A stretch of DNA of 33,226 bases from Candidatus Gallibacteroides avistercoris (lineage in GTDB: Bacteria > Bacteroidota > Bacteroidia > Bacteroidales > CHK158-818). The translations under genes were made by a program, and so were the position numbers. Positions 14,367 to 22,318 of the stretch are shown here, piece after piece. Every line of letters begins with the position of its first letter. The first letter of the stretch is position 1. The stretch is from contig DVNA01000004.1 in NCBI GenBank assembly GCA_018714665.1, forward strand, positions 1 through 33,226. Direction: 5' to 3'. A model generated the notes under the pieces. That model saw only the letters and a program-made list of their open reading frames with translations, was not told the DNA's origin and searched no databases.

Positions 14367-15644
14367 ATGAAAGTACTATTTGTCAATACATACGAGTCTC
14401 GTGGAGGGGCCGCTATTGCTTGCCGGAGGCTTGCCCGGGCAGTGTCGAGAGCCGGCGTCGATGTCCGTCTGTTGGTACGCGAACCTTTTTCCGGCGTAGA
14501 TCAGAGAATATCTTCCGTCTCCTCTTCGCGGATGGCCCGGATGTTGAATTTTTTCCGGTTTGCCTGGGAGCGGTTTACCATTTTTCTGTACAACCGGTTT
14601 TCGCGCCGCAATCTTTTTGCAGTCTCTATTGCCAACACGGGGGAGGATATCTCCCGGCGCAAGGAGGTACAGGAGGCCGATGTGATTCACCTGCATTGGG
14701 TAAACCAGGGTTTTTTATCGATCAAGGATATTCAGCGGCTGACGGAGCTGGGGAAGCCTGTTGTCTGGACGATGCACGATATGTGGCCGTTTACCGGCAT
14801 TTGCCATTATGCCTGGCAGTGCCGCCGTTTTGAAGAGCGGTGCGGCTGTTGCCCTTTCCTCGTCTCTCCCGGTGAAAACGATTTGTCGGCCCAGGTATTG
14901 GAACGGAAACAGAAATGGAAATTCTCCGATATCTCTTTCGTCGCTTGCAGCCGGTGGCTGTGCGACAATGCCCGAAAGGCTTCCCTCTTGCAAAACAGCG
15001 ACGTCTCGAATATCCCCAATCCCATCGATACCAACTTCTGGAAACCCCAGAACAAGCAGGAGGTACGCAAGATGTTCCGTTTCCCCGAAAAGCGGAAATT
15101 GCTGTTGTTTGTCGCCGACAACGTCTCCGATACGCGCAAAGGCATTGCCTACCTGTATGAGGCGCTGAAAATATTAGAGTTGAAAAAGGCCGATTTAATC
15201 GAAAAAATGTCGTTGGTCATATTGGGTAAGAGAAGTCGCGACGTATCGTTGCAGTCGCCCTTTCATACCATACCGATGGGTTATCTCTCCGATGCCAAAC
15301 AGATTTGCCGGTTGTACTCGGCCGTCGATCTGTTTGTAACGCCGTCGCTCGAAGACAACCTGCCCAATACCGTTATGGAGGCCATGGCCTGCGGCTGTCC
15401 GGTAGTAGGATTCCGTATCGGGGGAATCCCCGAAATGATAGACCACCTTCAAAACGGATACGTGGCCGAGAGCCGCTCTTCTGCTGACCTGGCCAAAGGG
15501 ATAGAAGAGATATTGTTTTCAGAGAACTATTTTTATTATAGCACCCAGGCCCGTTTAAAGGTACAACAGTCCTATGCTGAGCCCTATATTGCCCGGCAAT
15601 ATATGGATTTGTATCAGATATTATTGGATAAAAAATATGAATAA
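14367..15644 (+). CDS. Family 4 glycosyltransferase with a cysteine-rich insert
   Basis: A 425-residue retaining GT-B glycosyltransferase. The start is ATG 14367 (MKVLFVNTYES), preceded by GGAGAG; an in-frame GTG at 14352 is less likely. The N-terminal domain has the glycine-rich RGGAAIACRRLA turn (about residues 12-23), VIHLHWVNQG (near 110) and a cysteine cluster TGICHYAWQCRRFEERCGCC (about 144-163). That cluster matches a TGxCxYxxxC...CxxCP pattern I know from a GT4 subgroup and may bind metal. The C-terminal domain has the donor-binding motif EDNLPNTVMEAMACG (near 330-344) and IGGIPEMI. Donor and acceptor are unknown. The gene overlaps the following GT2 gene by 8 bases and diverges from the legionaminate operon. 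Confidence 0.9.
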   Translation: MKVLFVNTYESRGGAAIACRRLARAVSRAGVDVRLLVREPFSGVDQRISSVSSSRMARMLNFFRFAWERFTIFLYNRFSRRNLFAVSIANTGEDISRRKEVQEADVIHLHWVNQGFLSIKDIQRLTELGKPVVWTMHDMWPFTGICHYAWQCRRFEERCGCCPFLVSPGENDLSAQVLERKQKWKFSDISFVACSRWLCDNARKASLLQNSDVSNIPNPIDTNFWKPQNKQEVRKMFRFPEKRKLLLFVADNVSDTRKGIAYLYEALKILELKKADLIEKMSLVILGKRSRDVSLQSPFHTIPMGYLSDAKQICRLYSAVDLFVTPSLEDNLPNTVMEAMACGCPVVGFRIGGIPEMIDHLQNGYVAESRSSADLAKGIEEILFSENYFYYSTQARLKVQQSYAEPYIARQYMDLYQILLDKKYE

Positions 15645-16392
15645 ACCGCTCTTCTCCGTTATTACCGTTACATACAATGCCGAGCAGGTTGTGTTGCCGA
15701 CGTTGAAAAGCCTCTCGTCGCAAACCTGTACCGATTATGAGCACCTGGTAATCGACGGGGCTTCTACCGACCGTACCCTTGCCGTAGTAAAGGAGTTCGA
15801 CTCTTCCCGGTTGCGCATTATTTGCGAACCGGACAAGGGGTTGTACGATGCCATGAACAAGGGGATGGCCGCCGCTTGCGGGCAGTATCTCCTCTTTTTG
15901 AATGCCGGCGACTCCTTTTTCGACCCGCAGACGTTGCAGTCGCTCAAACAGCAGATAGAGGAGGCTTCGTCGCCGGATATCATCTATGGCGAGACCGCCT
16001 TGTGCGACGATGCCGGGAATCTGGTCGGGATGCGCCGGTTGAAAGCACCCGAGAAACTGACGTGGAAAAGTTTCCGGAACGGGATGTTGGTTTGTCATCA
16101 GGCCTTTATTGCCAAACGGGAGATAGCCCCTCCCTATGATTTGACTTACCGTTTCTCTGCCGATTTCGATTGGTGTATCCGTTGCATGAAACAGGCCCAG
16201 ACCATTCATAACAGCCACCGGGTACTCATCCGTTACCTTTCCGAAGGGTTGACTACCCGCAACCACAAGGCCTCGCTGAAAGAGCGTTACCGGATTATGT
16301 GCCGTTATTACGGTCGTATCCCCGTATCGTTGCTGCACCTGTGGTTTGCCGTTCGGTACTATTATGCCAAATGGATTGTAGGTAGGGTATAG
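15637..16392 (+). CDS. Family 2 glycosyltransferase
   Basis: A 251-residue small GT-A transferase. The start is ATG 15637, inside the end of the GT4 gene. Residues 6-14 (FSVITVTYN) are the first strand; DGASTDRT (near 38-45) and the FLNAGDSFFDP motif (near 87-97) are the nucleotide and metal-binding blocks. The short length and sequence resemble WcaA-like family members found in capsule, O-antigen and glycoprotein loci. There is no membrane anchor. It probably adds a sugar to the same lipid-linked glycan as the GT4 enzyme. A bidirectional terminator follows. Confidence 0.9.
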   Translation: MNKPLFSVITVTYNAEQVVLPTLKSLSSQTCTDYEHLVIDGASTDRTLAVVKEFDSSRLRIICEPDKGLYDAMNKGMAAACGQYLLFLNAGDSFFDPQTLQSLKQQIEEASSPDIIYGETALCDDAGNLVGMRRLKAPEKLTWKSFRNGMLVCHQAFIAKREIAPPYDLTYRFSADFDWCIRCMKQAQTIHNSHRVLIRYLSEGLTTRNHKASLKERYRIMCRYYGRIPVSLLHLWFAVRYYYAKWIVGRV

Positions 16393-16411
16393 TATATTAC
16401 CCTTTTCATCG

Positions 16412-16453
16412 AAAAAATACCCCTGAAACTTTATTGTATCAGGGGTATTTTTT
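16412..16453 (+). terminator. Bidirectional intrinsic terminator between GT2 and the YfhO-family gene
   Basis: A 15-bp perfect stem, AAAAAATACCCCTGA (16412-16426) with TCAGGGGTATTTTTT (16439-16453), and a 12-base loop. A/T runs on both arms allow it to serve the + strand GT2 gene and the convergent minus-strand gene that stops at 16460. Confidence 0.92.
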
Positions 16454-16459
16454 ATCAGG

Positions 16460-18913
16460 TTATTTAGCCTCTTTTTCTTTCTTTTTCCGGATGAGCGGGA
16501 CGGCGATGGTTGCCGCAAACAGCAATCCGATCAGAGCGAGGGCGATGAAAGCAATGGTTTCGGAGTTTTTGACCGAATCGGGATCAAACCGGAACAGTAC
16601 CTCGTGTTTTCCCTCCGGTATTTGCAGGGCGCGCAATACATAGTCGGCACGTACCTCTTTGGCGGGTTTCCCGTCGATGGTTACCTTCCAGCCGTCGGGG
16701 TAGTAGATTTCCGAGAATACGGCTAATCCGCCATTTACGGAATTGGCGGTATAGGTCAGTTCGTTGGGTTTGTACGAGGTGAGCTGGATGGTGTCGCCCG
16801 GAGTTTTGTTCAGGACGATGTTACCCAGGGCCTCTTTGAACCGCACATCGATTACTGCGGTATCCAGCGGGTTGAGGTGATCCAGTGCCTTCATCTCTTC
16901 GTCGGCGCTGTTGACCCATTGGATGGACGATACGAACCATCCGTTGCCCAAGGCTCCGGCGTTGCGTTGCACATAGGGTTTCCCGTTCTCATCGTTCTGG
17001 ATGATGTATTTCGTATTGAGCATATTGAGAACCTGCTGGTTTCCTTTGGAGAGTTGGTGTTCTATCAGGTCCTGGTAACGTCTGAGCTTGGCAGCGTGGT
17101 ACCCCCCTATCGATTTGTGGTAATAGGAGGTGGTGGGGTCGCTGAACGGGTTCTGTACCGTCAGGTTGAAGACGCGGTAGTTCGGGTCTTTGTCTTGCAG
17201 AATCTCCTTGTCGGCTTCTGTCATCGGGAACGGATTGGACAGTTGTCTTTTGGGTACGAAGTTACTGCTGTTCAGGTACCGTTTGTCAACCGTATAGAGG
17301 TCGCACAAAATCAGGGCCCCGATAGCTGCGATGTAAGTGTATTTCTTTACCCGTTGGGTAGCGTACAGGTAGGTTAGTCCGGCTCCCAGCAGGATAATTA
17401 TCAGGCTGCGCCAGGCATCGGCGGTAAAGATGGACCGACGGACCGATTCCAGGTAGGCCAGTATCTGTTGTACCTGCGGGTTTGCTTTTGCCTGCGGCAG
17501 GAAAGCCATCTGTTCCTGTTGGCTCAGGAATGAAAAGAAGAGGTTCGGGAAGAGGGCGAAAATCAGGGCTACACCGGCGGTAATTTCAAGAGAGAACAGC
17601 GTGGCGTGTTTCTTCTCTTTCAGGATGGCCGGATTCTCCAAAATCTCTTTCAACGCCAAAATGGCCAGTACCGGGATACAGAACTCGGCAATAACCAGCA
17701 TACTCGATACCGCCCTGAATTTGTTGTACATCGGGAAGTAGTCGATAAACAGGTCGGTCAGGGGCATGAAATTCTTTCCCCAGGCCAATACGATGGAGAG
17801 TACCGTTGCCGACAAAAGCGCCCATTTCAACGGGCCTTTTACGATAAAACAGCCCAATATGAAGAGCGTCAGGACGAAGGCTCCCACATATACCGGTCCC
17901 GAGGTAAAGGGTTGGTCTCCCCAGTACCTCATCTGTTGGGCGATTACCTGTCGGTATTGTTGGGGAACCTCTTTTACCAGATCCGGTTCCTGTCCGATAA
18001 ATACCGAACGTCCACCTTTTACATCCGGCACTAACAACGACCAGGTCTCTCCCAGTCCGTAGCTCCAACTGGTGATATAATCTTTTTCGAGCCCGGCCAA
18101 TCCGCTTTTGGCCACATTTTCGGGATGGGCCAGTTCGGAGAGTCCCCGGGTAGATTCTTTGCTGTATTCGTATGTATTGTACAGGTTGGGCCAGTTGGCG
18201 GCCACCGCCAGCAACGCGGCGATAACCAGTACGCCCGAGGCCTTGAAAAATTCGGCAATGCGCTTCTCCTTGACATAGGCTATACATTCGCAAACCACCA
18301 GTGCTAAGATGATGAACAGCGAGTAGTAGGTCATCTGTACGTGGTTGGCGGCAATCTGGAATGTAGCGAAGAGTGCTGCCAGAAAGGCTCCTGCCAGGTA
18401 TTTACCGCGATAAACCAGCAGGATACCGGCAATCGTGGGGGGGATGTGGGCCAGCGTGATGAATTTCCACAGGTGTCCTGCCTCGATCAGGATAAAAAAA
18501 TAGGAGGAAAAGGCGTAGGCAATTGCGCCGATAACGGCCAGATACCACCTCATCCTGAGCGTAATTAACAGGATAAAGAATCCTACCAGCATGATGAATA
18601 CTAACGAGACGGGGGCCGGCAGCCACAACCGGTAGGCGTTTTCCAGAAACCGTACTACTGCTGAGGGGGCGTAGCTGGGGGTAATCTGGTAATTGGGCAT
18701 CCCCGAGAAGAGGGAGTTGGTCCACCGGGTAACCTCCCCGGTTTGTTCGCGAAACGCTACTCCTTCCTGCCCGACGCCGATTCCCTGCATCGTGTCGGTC
18801 TGTAAGAGTACCTTTCCTTCGGCGATGTCCGGCATGAAAAATACGACCGAGATAACGACGAAAAGGAGAATTGAAATCAGATAGGGAAGCGATTTTTTTA
18901 CCTGTGGTATCAT
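16460..18913 (-). CDS. YfhO-family polytopic membrane protein
   Basis: An 817-residue protein with a hydrophobic N-terminal helix (about residues 9-30), a series of roughly a dozen membrane helices through about residue 540, a long soluble extracytoplasmic domain near 540-775, and a last helix (about 785-807) followed by a basic tail RKKKEKEAK. This matches the YfhO family. In Firmicutes, YfhO-type proteins are GT-C-like enzymes involved in glycosylating lipoteichoic acid; the function in Bacteroidetes is not established. The periplasmic domain includes YYPDGWKVTIDGKPAKEV, a sequence type typical of these proteins. ATG 18913 is chosen; the TTG at 18964 would begin almost at the ahcY stop. It sits next to the glycan locus but is separated from it by a terminator, so a shared role is only a guess. 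Confidence 0.88.
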   Translation of the reverse strand: MIPQVKKSLPYLISILLFVVISVVFFMPDIAEGKVLLQTDTMQGIGVGQEGVAFREQTGEVTRWTNSLFSGMPNYQITPSYAPSAVVRFLENAYRLWLPAPVSLVFIMLVGFFILLITLRMRWYLAVIGAIAYAFSSYFFILIEAGHLWKFITLAHIPPTIAGILLVYRGKYLAGAFLAALFATFQIAANHVQMTYYSLFIILALVVCECIAYVKEKRIAEFFKASGVLVIAALLAVAANWPNLYNTYEYSKESTRGLSELAHPENVAKSGLAGLEKDYITSWSYGLGETWSLLVPDVKGGRSVFIGQEPDLVKEVPQQYRQVIAQQMRYWGDQPFTSGPVYVGAFVLTLFILGCFIVKGPLKWALLSATVLSIVLAWGKNFMPLTDLFIDYFPMYNKFRAVSSMLVIAEFCIPVLAILALKEILENPAILKEKKHATLFSLEITAGVALIFALFPNLFFSFLSQQEQMAFLPQAKANPQVQQILAYLESVRRSIFTADAWRSLIIILLGAGLTYLYATQRVKKYTYIAAIGALILCDLYTVDKRYLNSSNFVPKRQLSNPFPMTEADKEILQDKDPNYRVFNLTVQNPFSDPTTSYYHKSIGGYHAAKLRRYQDLIEHQLSKGNQQVLNMLNTKYIIQNDENGKPYVQRNAGALGNGWFVSSIQWVNSADEEMKALDHLNPLDTAVIDVRFKEALGNIVLNKTPGDTIQLTSYKPNELTYTANSVNGGLAVFSEIYYPDGWKVTIDGKPAKEVRADYVLRALQIPEGKHEVLFRFDPDSVKNSETIAFIALALIGLLFAATIAVPLIRKKKEKEAK

Positions 18914-18931
18914 GTATGTAATGGGTTTGAA

Positions 18932-18955
18932 GCCGGGGAGAAGAGCCTCCCCGGC
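18932..18955 (-). other. Perfect GC-rich hairpin between ahcY and the YfhO-family gene
   Basis: GCCGGGGAG (18932-18940) pairs exactly with CTCCCCGGC (18947-18955), with a 6-base loop. The minus-strand downstream side reads TTCAAACCC, with no T-run, so this is not a classical terminator. It lies in the 54-base gap between the ahcY stop and the YfhO start and may partly uncouple the two genes or protect the ahcY mRNA end. Confidence 0.6.
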
Positions 18956-18967
18956 GGTATGCAACGG

Positions 18968-20386
18968 TTAATAGCGATAGTGTTCCGGTTTATAGGGCCC
19001 GTCGGGAGAAACCCCGATGTATGTGGCCTGTTTGTCGGTAAGGCGAGTCAGCTTCACGCCGATTTTTTCGAGGTGCAGGCGGGCAACCTCTTCGTCCAGC
19101 TTTTTGGGCAGGCGATAGACTCCTATCGGGTAGGCTGTCTTGTACAGCTCCATTTGTGCCAGCGTTTGGTTGGTAAAGGAGTTGCTCATCACGAACGAGG
19201 GGTGTCCGGTGGCGCAACCCAGGTTTACCAGCCGGCCGTCGGCCAGCAACAGGATGGAGTGCCCCTGGGGGAAGAAGTATTGGTCTACCTGCGGTTTGAT
19301 GTTCCGGCAGCGGATACCCGGATATTGCTTTAATTTTTCTACCTGTATCTCGTTGTCGAAGTGTCCGATGTTGCATACGATGGCCCCGTTCTTCATGTTT
19401 TCGAGGTGCTCGATGCGGATGATGTCGCAGTTGCCGGTCGTAGTAACATAGATGTCTCCTTGCGGGAGGGCATCTTCGACGGTGGTTACTTCAAATCCCT
19501 CCATGGCGGCTTGCAGGGCGCATATCGGGTCTATCTCGGTAACGAGCACGCGGGCCCCGTAACTGCGCATGGAGTGGGCACACCCTTTTCCCACGTCGCC
19601 GTATCCGCATACTACTACCACCTTGCCGGCAATCATGATGTCGGTAGCTCTTTTGATGCCGTCGGCCAGCGATTCGCGGCAGCCGTACAGGTTGTCGAAT
19701 TTCGATTTGGTAACCGAGTCGTTTACGTTGAAGGCGGGGAACAGCAGCTTCTTGTTCTCCATCATCTGGTACAGGCGGTGTACGCCGGTGGTGGTCTCTT
19801 CCGAAACGCCTTTTATATCGGGCAACATCCGGCTCCACAACCGGTTGTCGGCTTTCAGCGTTTGCGAGAGTATCTTTACCAGCTCTATTTCGTCTTCGGA
19901 TTCGGCATTCGGGTTTAATACATCTTCTCCCTGTTCGGCGCGGTAGCCGGTATGTACCATCAAGGTGGCGTCGCCGCCGTCGTCAACAATCAGGTTCGGA
20001 CCTTTCCCTTCGCCGAAACAGAGGGCTTGCAGAGTACACCACCAGTAATCGGCCAGCGTTTCGCCTTTCCAGGCAAATACGGGGACGCCTGCGGCGGCGA
20101 TTGCGGCGGCTGCATGGTTCTGTGTAGAGTAGATGTTGCAGCTGGCCCAGCGTACCTGGGCTCCCAGTTCAACCAATGTCTCGATTAATACGGCCGTTTG
20201 GATGGTCATGTGCAGCGATCCCATGATGCGGGCGCCTTTCAGGGGTTTCTGTGCCCCGTACTTTTCGCGCAGGGCCATCAATCCGGGCATCTCTTTTTCG
20301 GCCAGTTCTATCTCTTTCCGGCCGAAATCGGCCAATGTTATGTCGGCCACCTTGTAAGGCAGGTTGGCAAATAGTTCTTGTGTCAT
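18968..20386 (-). CDS. ahcY: S-adenosylhomocysteine hydrolase
   Basis: AhcY splits S-adenosylhomocysteine into adenosine and homocysteine with a tightly bound NAD, in the activated methyl cycle. The 472-residue product begins at ATG 20386 (MTQELFANLPYKVADI); an extended upstream frame would include the promoter and is rejected. The NAD-binding motif GYGDVGKG is at residues 261-268; TQNHAAAA (88-95) and the SKFDNLYGCRESL block (228-240) belong to the substrate domain. The C-terminus KPEHYRY is the family's conserved tail that reaches the neighbouring subunit's cofactor. An insertion near residues 150-190 is common in bacterial enzymes and accounts for the length. No SAH riboswitch is visible. 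The gene has its own promoter. Confidence 0.97.
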   Translation of the reverse strand: MTQELFANLPYKVADITLADFGRKEIELAEKEMPGLMALREKYGAQKPLKGARIMGSLHMTIQTAVLIETLVELGAQVRWASCNIYSTQNHAAAAIAAAGVPVFAWKGETLADYWWCTLQALCFGEGKGPNLIVDDGGDATLMVHTGYRAEQGEDVLNPNAESEDEIELVKILSQTLKADNRLWSRMLPDIKGVSEETTTGVHRLYQMMENKKLLFPAFNVNDSVTKSKFDNLYGCRESLADGIKRATDIMIAGKVVVVCGYGDVGKGCAHSMRSYGARVLVTEIDPICALQAAMEGFEVTTVEDALPQGDIYVTTTGNCDIIRIEHLENMKNGAIVCNIGHFDNEIQVEKLKQYPGIRCRNIKPQVDQYFFPQGHSILLLADGRLVNLGCATGHPSFVMSNSFTNQTLAQMELYKTAYPIGVYRLPKKLDEEVARLHLEKIGVKLTRLTDKQATYIGVSPDGPYKPEHYRY

Positions 20387-20408
20387 AGTTCTATTGATAT
20401 TTTGCCTG

Positions 20409-20440
20409 CAAAGGTAGTCGATAATTTTTATTTTCAGCAA
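20409..20440 (-). promoter_or_regulatory. ahcY: Bacteroidetes promoter for ahcY
   Basis: On the minus strand, TTG (20440-20438) is followed after 21 bases by TACCTTTG (20416-20409), a full match to the phylum's promoter layout. The -7 element ends 22 bases before the ahcY ATG, so the leader is too short for a structured riboswitch. Confidence 0.8.
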
Positions 20441-20469
20441 CTTCTCCTTTGCAAACGGTGTTCACGAAT

Positions 20470-20516
20470 AAAGAGAGGGACGCTCCCGGCACGGGGAAAA
20501 CATCTCTCTCTTTTTT
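20470..20516 (-). terminator. Probable terminator after serS
   Basis: AAAGAGAG (20470-20477) pairs with CTCTCTTT (20506-20513), enclosing a second small pairing (CCCG 20485-20488 with CGGG 20492-20495). On the minus strand the stem is followed by TTTATT. It lies about 30 bases past the serS stop at 20548 and would end the long dcw-yqeY-serS transcript before the ahcY promoter. The T-run is short on this strand, so strength is uncertain. Confidence 0.6.
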
Positions 20517-20547
20517 ATGGGTTGTAAAAGGGCATCGTTCCCTTGGG

Positions 20548-21819
20548 TTAGTCGATGATGTCGAATCCGGTATAGGGAACCAGCGCTTTCGGTATCCGGA
20601 TTCCTTCCGGGGTTTGGTTGTTTTCCAACAAGGCTGCTACGATACGGGGCAGTGCCAGGGCACTCCCGTTCAGGGTATGCGCCAGTTGCGGCTTTTTGTC
20701 TCCGCTCTTGTAGCGGCATTTGAGCCGGTTGGCCTGGTAGCTTTCAAAGTTCGATACCGAGCTTACTTCGAGCCAGCGTTTCTGGGCGGCCGAGAATACC
20801 TCGAAGTCGAACGTGATGGCCGATGTAAAGCTCATGTCCCCTCCGCACAGGCGGAGAATCCGGTAGGGCAGTTCCAGCGCTTGTACCAGGCTCTCTACGT
20901 GCGCAATCATTTCGTCCAGCGATTGGTAGGAGTGTTCGGGCGTGTCGATGCGGACAATTTCTACTTTGTCGAATTGGTGCAACCGGTTCAGTCCGCGTAC
21001 ATCTTTTCCGTACGAACCTGCCTCGCGCCGGAAGCAGGCTGAGTAGGCCGTGTTCTTGATCGGCAGATCGGCTTCGTTCAGGATTGTGTCGCGGTAGATG
21101 TTGGTTACCGGTACCTCAGCCGTGGGGATGAGGTAGAGGTCGTCTTCGTTGCAGTGGTACATCTGTCCCTCTTTGTCGGGCAGCTGTCCTGTTCCGTAAC
21201 CCGAAGCGGCGTTTACCACGTACGGGGGTTGTATCTCTTCGTAACCGGCGTTGCGGGCTTTTTCGAGGAAGAAATTGATCAGGGCCCGTTGCAACCGGGC
21301 GCCTTTCCCGCGATATACCGGGAATCCCGCTCCGGTGATTTTTACTCCCAGTTCAAAGTCTATCAGGTTGTATTTCTTGGCCAGTTCCCAGTGGGGCAGG
21401 GCATCTTCCGGCAATTCGGGAACGATACCGCCCATCCGTTCTACCACGTTGTCTTCGGCCCCTTTCCCGGGAGGTACGGCGTTACAGGGCATATTGGGTA
21501 CGGTCAGCAGGATGTCCGTTATCTCTGTTTCGGCGGCCTTCATGGCAGCTTCCAGATATTTGTTGGCCTCTTTGATCTCTCCTGTTTTGGCTTTGATGGC
21601 TTCTGCCTCCTCCTTTTTCCCCTCTTTCATCAGTTGGCCGATGGTGGCCGACAGGGTTTTCAGTTCTGCCAGGCTGCTGTCCAGCGATGCCTGTGTGTTA
21701 CGACGGGTTTTGTCTAATTCGAGTACCCGTGCGATGACTTGGGTGGCATCGAAATTTTTGATGGCCAACCGGCGGATCACCTCTTCGGGATTTTCTTTTA
21801 TGGTGTTTAGTGTGAGCAT
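20548..21819 (-). CDS. serS: Seryl-tRNA synthetase
   Basis: SerS charges tRNA-Ser (and tRNA-Sec where present) with serine. The 423-residue length is normal. Residues about 1-110 form the N-terminal domain with a long antiparallel coiled coil (rich in K, E, A, L, including LKTLSATIGQLMKEGKKEEA) that grips the long variable arm of tRNA-Ser. Class II motifs follow: motif 2 near residues 258-285 (FRREAGSYGKDVRGLNRLHQF) and motif 3 near 378-392 (LNGSALALPRIVAALLE), with the serine-binding TAEVPV nearby. It starts 10 bases after the yqeY-like stop and so is probably at the end of the dcw transcript. Confidence 0.97.
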   Translation of the reverse strand: MLTLNTIKENPEEVIRRLAIKNFDATQVIARVLELDKTRRNTQASLDSSLAELKTLSATIGQLMKEGKKEEAEAIKAKTGEIKEANKYLEAAMKAAETEITDILLTVPNMPCNAVPPGKGAEDNVVERMGGIVPELPEDALPHWELAKKYNLIDFELGVKITGAGFPVYRGKGARLQRALINFFLEKARNAGYEEIQPPYVVNAASGYGTGQLPDKEGQMYHCNEDDLYLIPTAEVPVTNIYRDTILNEADLPIKNTAYSACFRREAGSYGKDVRGLNRLHQFDKVEIVRIDTPEHSYQSLDEMIAHVESLVQALELPYRILRLCGGDMSFTSAITFDFEVFSAAQKRWLEVSSVSNFESYQANRLKCRYKSGDKKPQLAHTLNGSALALPRIVAALLENNQTPEGIRIPKALVPYTGFDIID

Positions 21820-21829
21820 AGTTTTGTGT

Positions 21830-22279
21830 TTAAGCGAGCAATTCTTTTACTTTGGCAGAGATGGCGCGTCCTTCGGCTTTTCCGGCCAGTTGTTTTCCGG
21901 CCACTCCCATCACTTTTCCCATATCTTTGGCCGAGGTGGCGCCTACTTCGGCAATGATGGCTTTCAGGGCTGTTTCCAATTCCTCTTCGCTCATCTGCTT
22001 GGGCAGGTATTCGGCGATGACGGCGGCTTCGGCCAGTTCGCCTTCTCCCAATTCCGGGCGGTTTTGTTGTTGGTAAATGGCGGCGCTGTCTTTACGCTGT
22101 TTTACCATCTTTTGCAGAATCTTTATGGCTGCTTCATCGCTCAGTTCTCCTTCGGAGCCTTTGGCTGTTTTGGCTTCGATAAACTCTTTTTTGATGCCGC
22201 GCAGGGCGCCCAGCCGGACTTTATCTTTTGCCAGCATGGCTTTTTTTATGTCGTCGCTGATTTGATCGTACAGGTTCAT
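21830..22279 (-). CDS. GatB/YqeY domain protein
   Basis: A 149-residue helical protein of the YqeY family, whose fold is shared with the C-terminal tRNA-binding domain of GatB. Visible landmarks are the N-terminal ISDDIKKAMLAKDK (about residues 6-19), LRGIKKEFIEAK, an EYLPKQMSEEEL block (near 93-104) and the C-terminal GKVMGVAGKQLAGKAEGRAISAKVKELL region. The cellular role is not established; a tRNA-related role is proposed from the GatB similarity and its position beside serS. It lies 39 bases after ftsZ, without a terminator, so it is probably in the same transcript. Confidence 0.92.
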   Translation of the reverse strand: MNLYDQISDDIKKAMLAKDKVRLGALRGIKKEFIEAKTAKGSEGELSDEAAIKILQKMVKQRKDSAAIYQQQNRPELGEGELAEAAVIAEYLPKQMSEEELETALKAIIAEVGATSAKDMGKVMGVAGKQLAGKAEGRAISAKVKELLA

Positions 22280-22318
22280 TGTTATATTGTTTTGTTTAAT
22301 GGGTGAATCGTTTTTTTG

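Noticed and set aside
3785..16392. Recently acquired genomic island.
   Set aside because: There is no integrase, transposase, direct repeat or tRNA fragment at the edges, and base and codon use look similar to neighbouring genes by eye. The tRNA pair is intact and separated from the locus by metG.
20387..20547. SAH riboswitch upstream of ahcY.
   Set aside because: The promoter -7 element ends 22 bases before the start codon, leaving no room for an aptamer.
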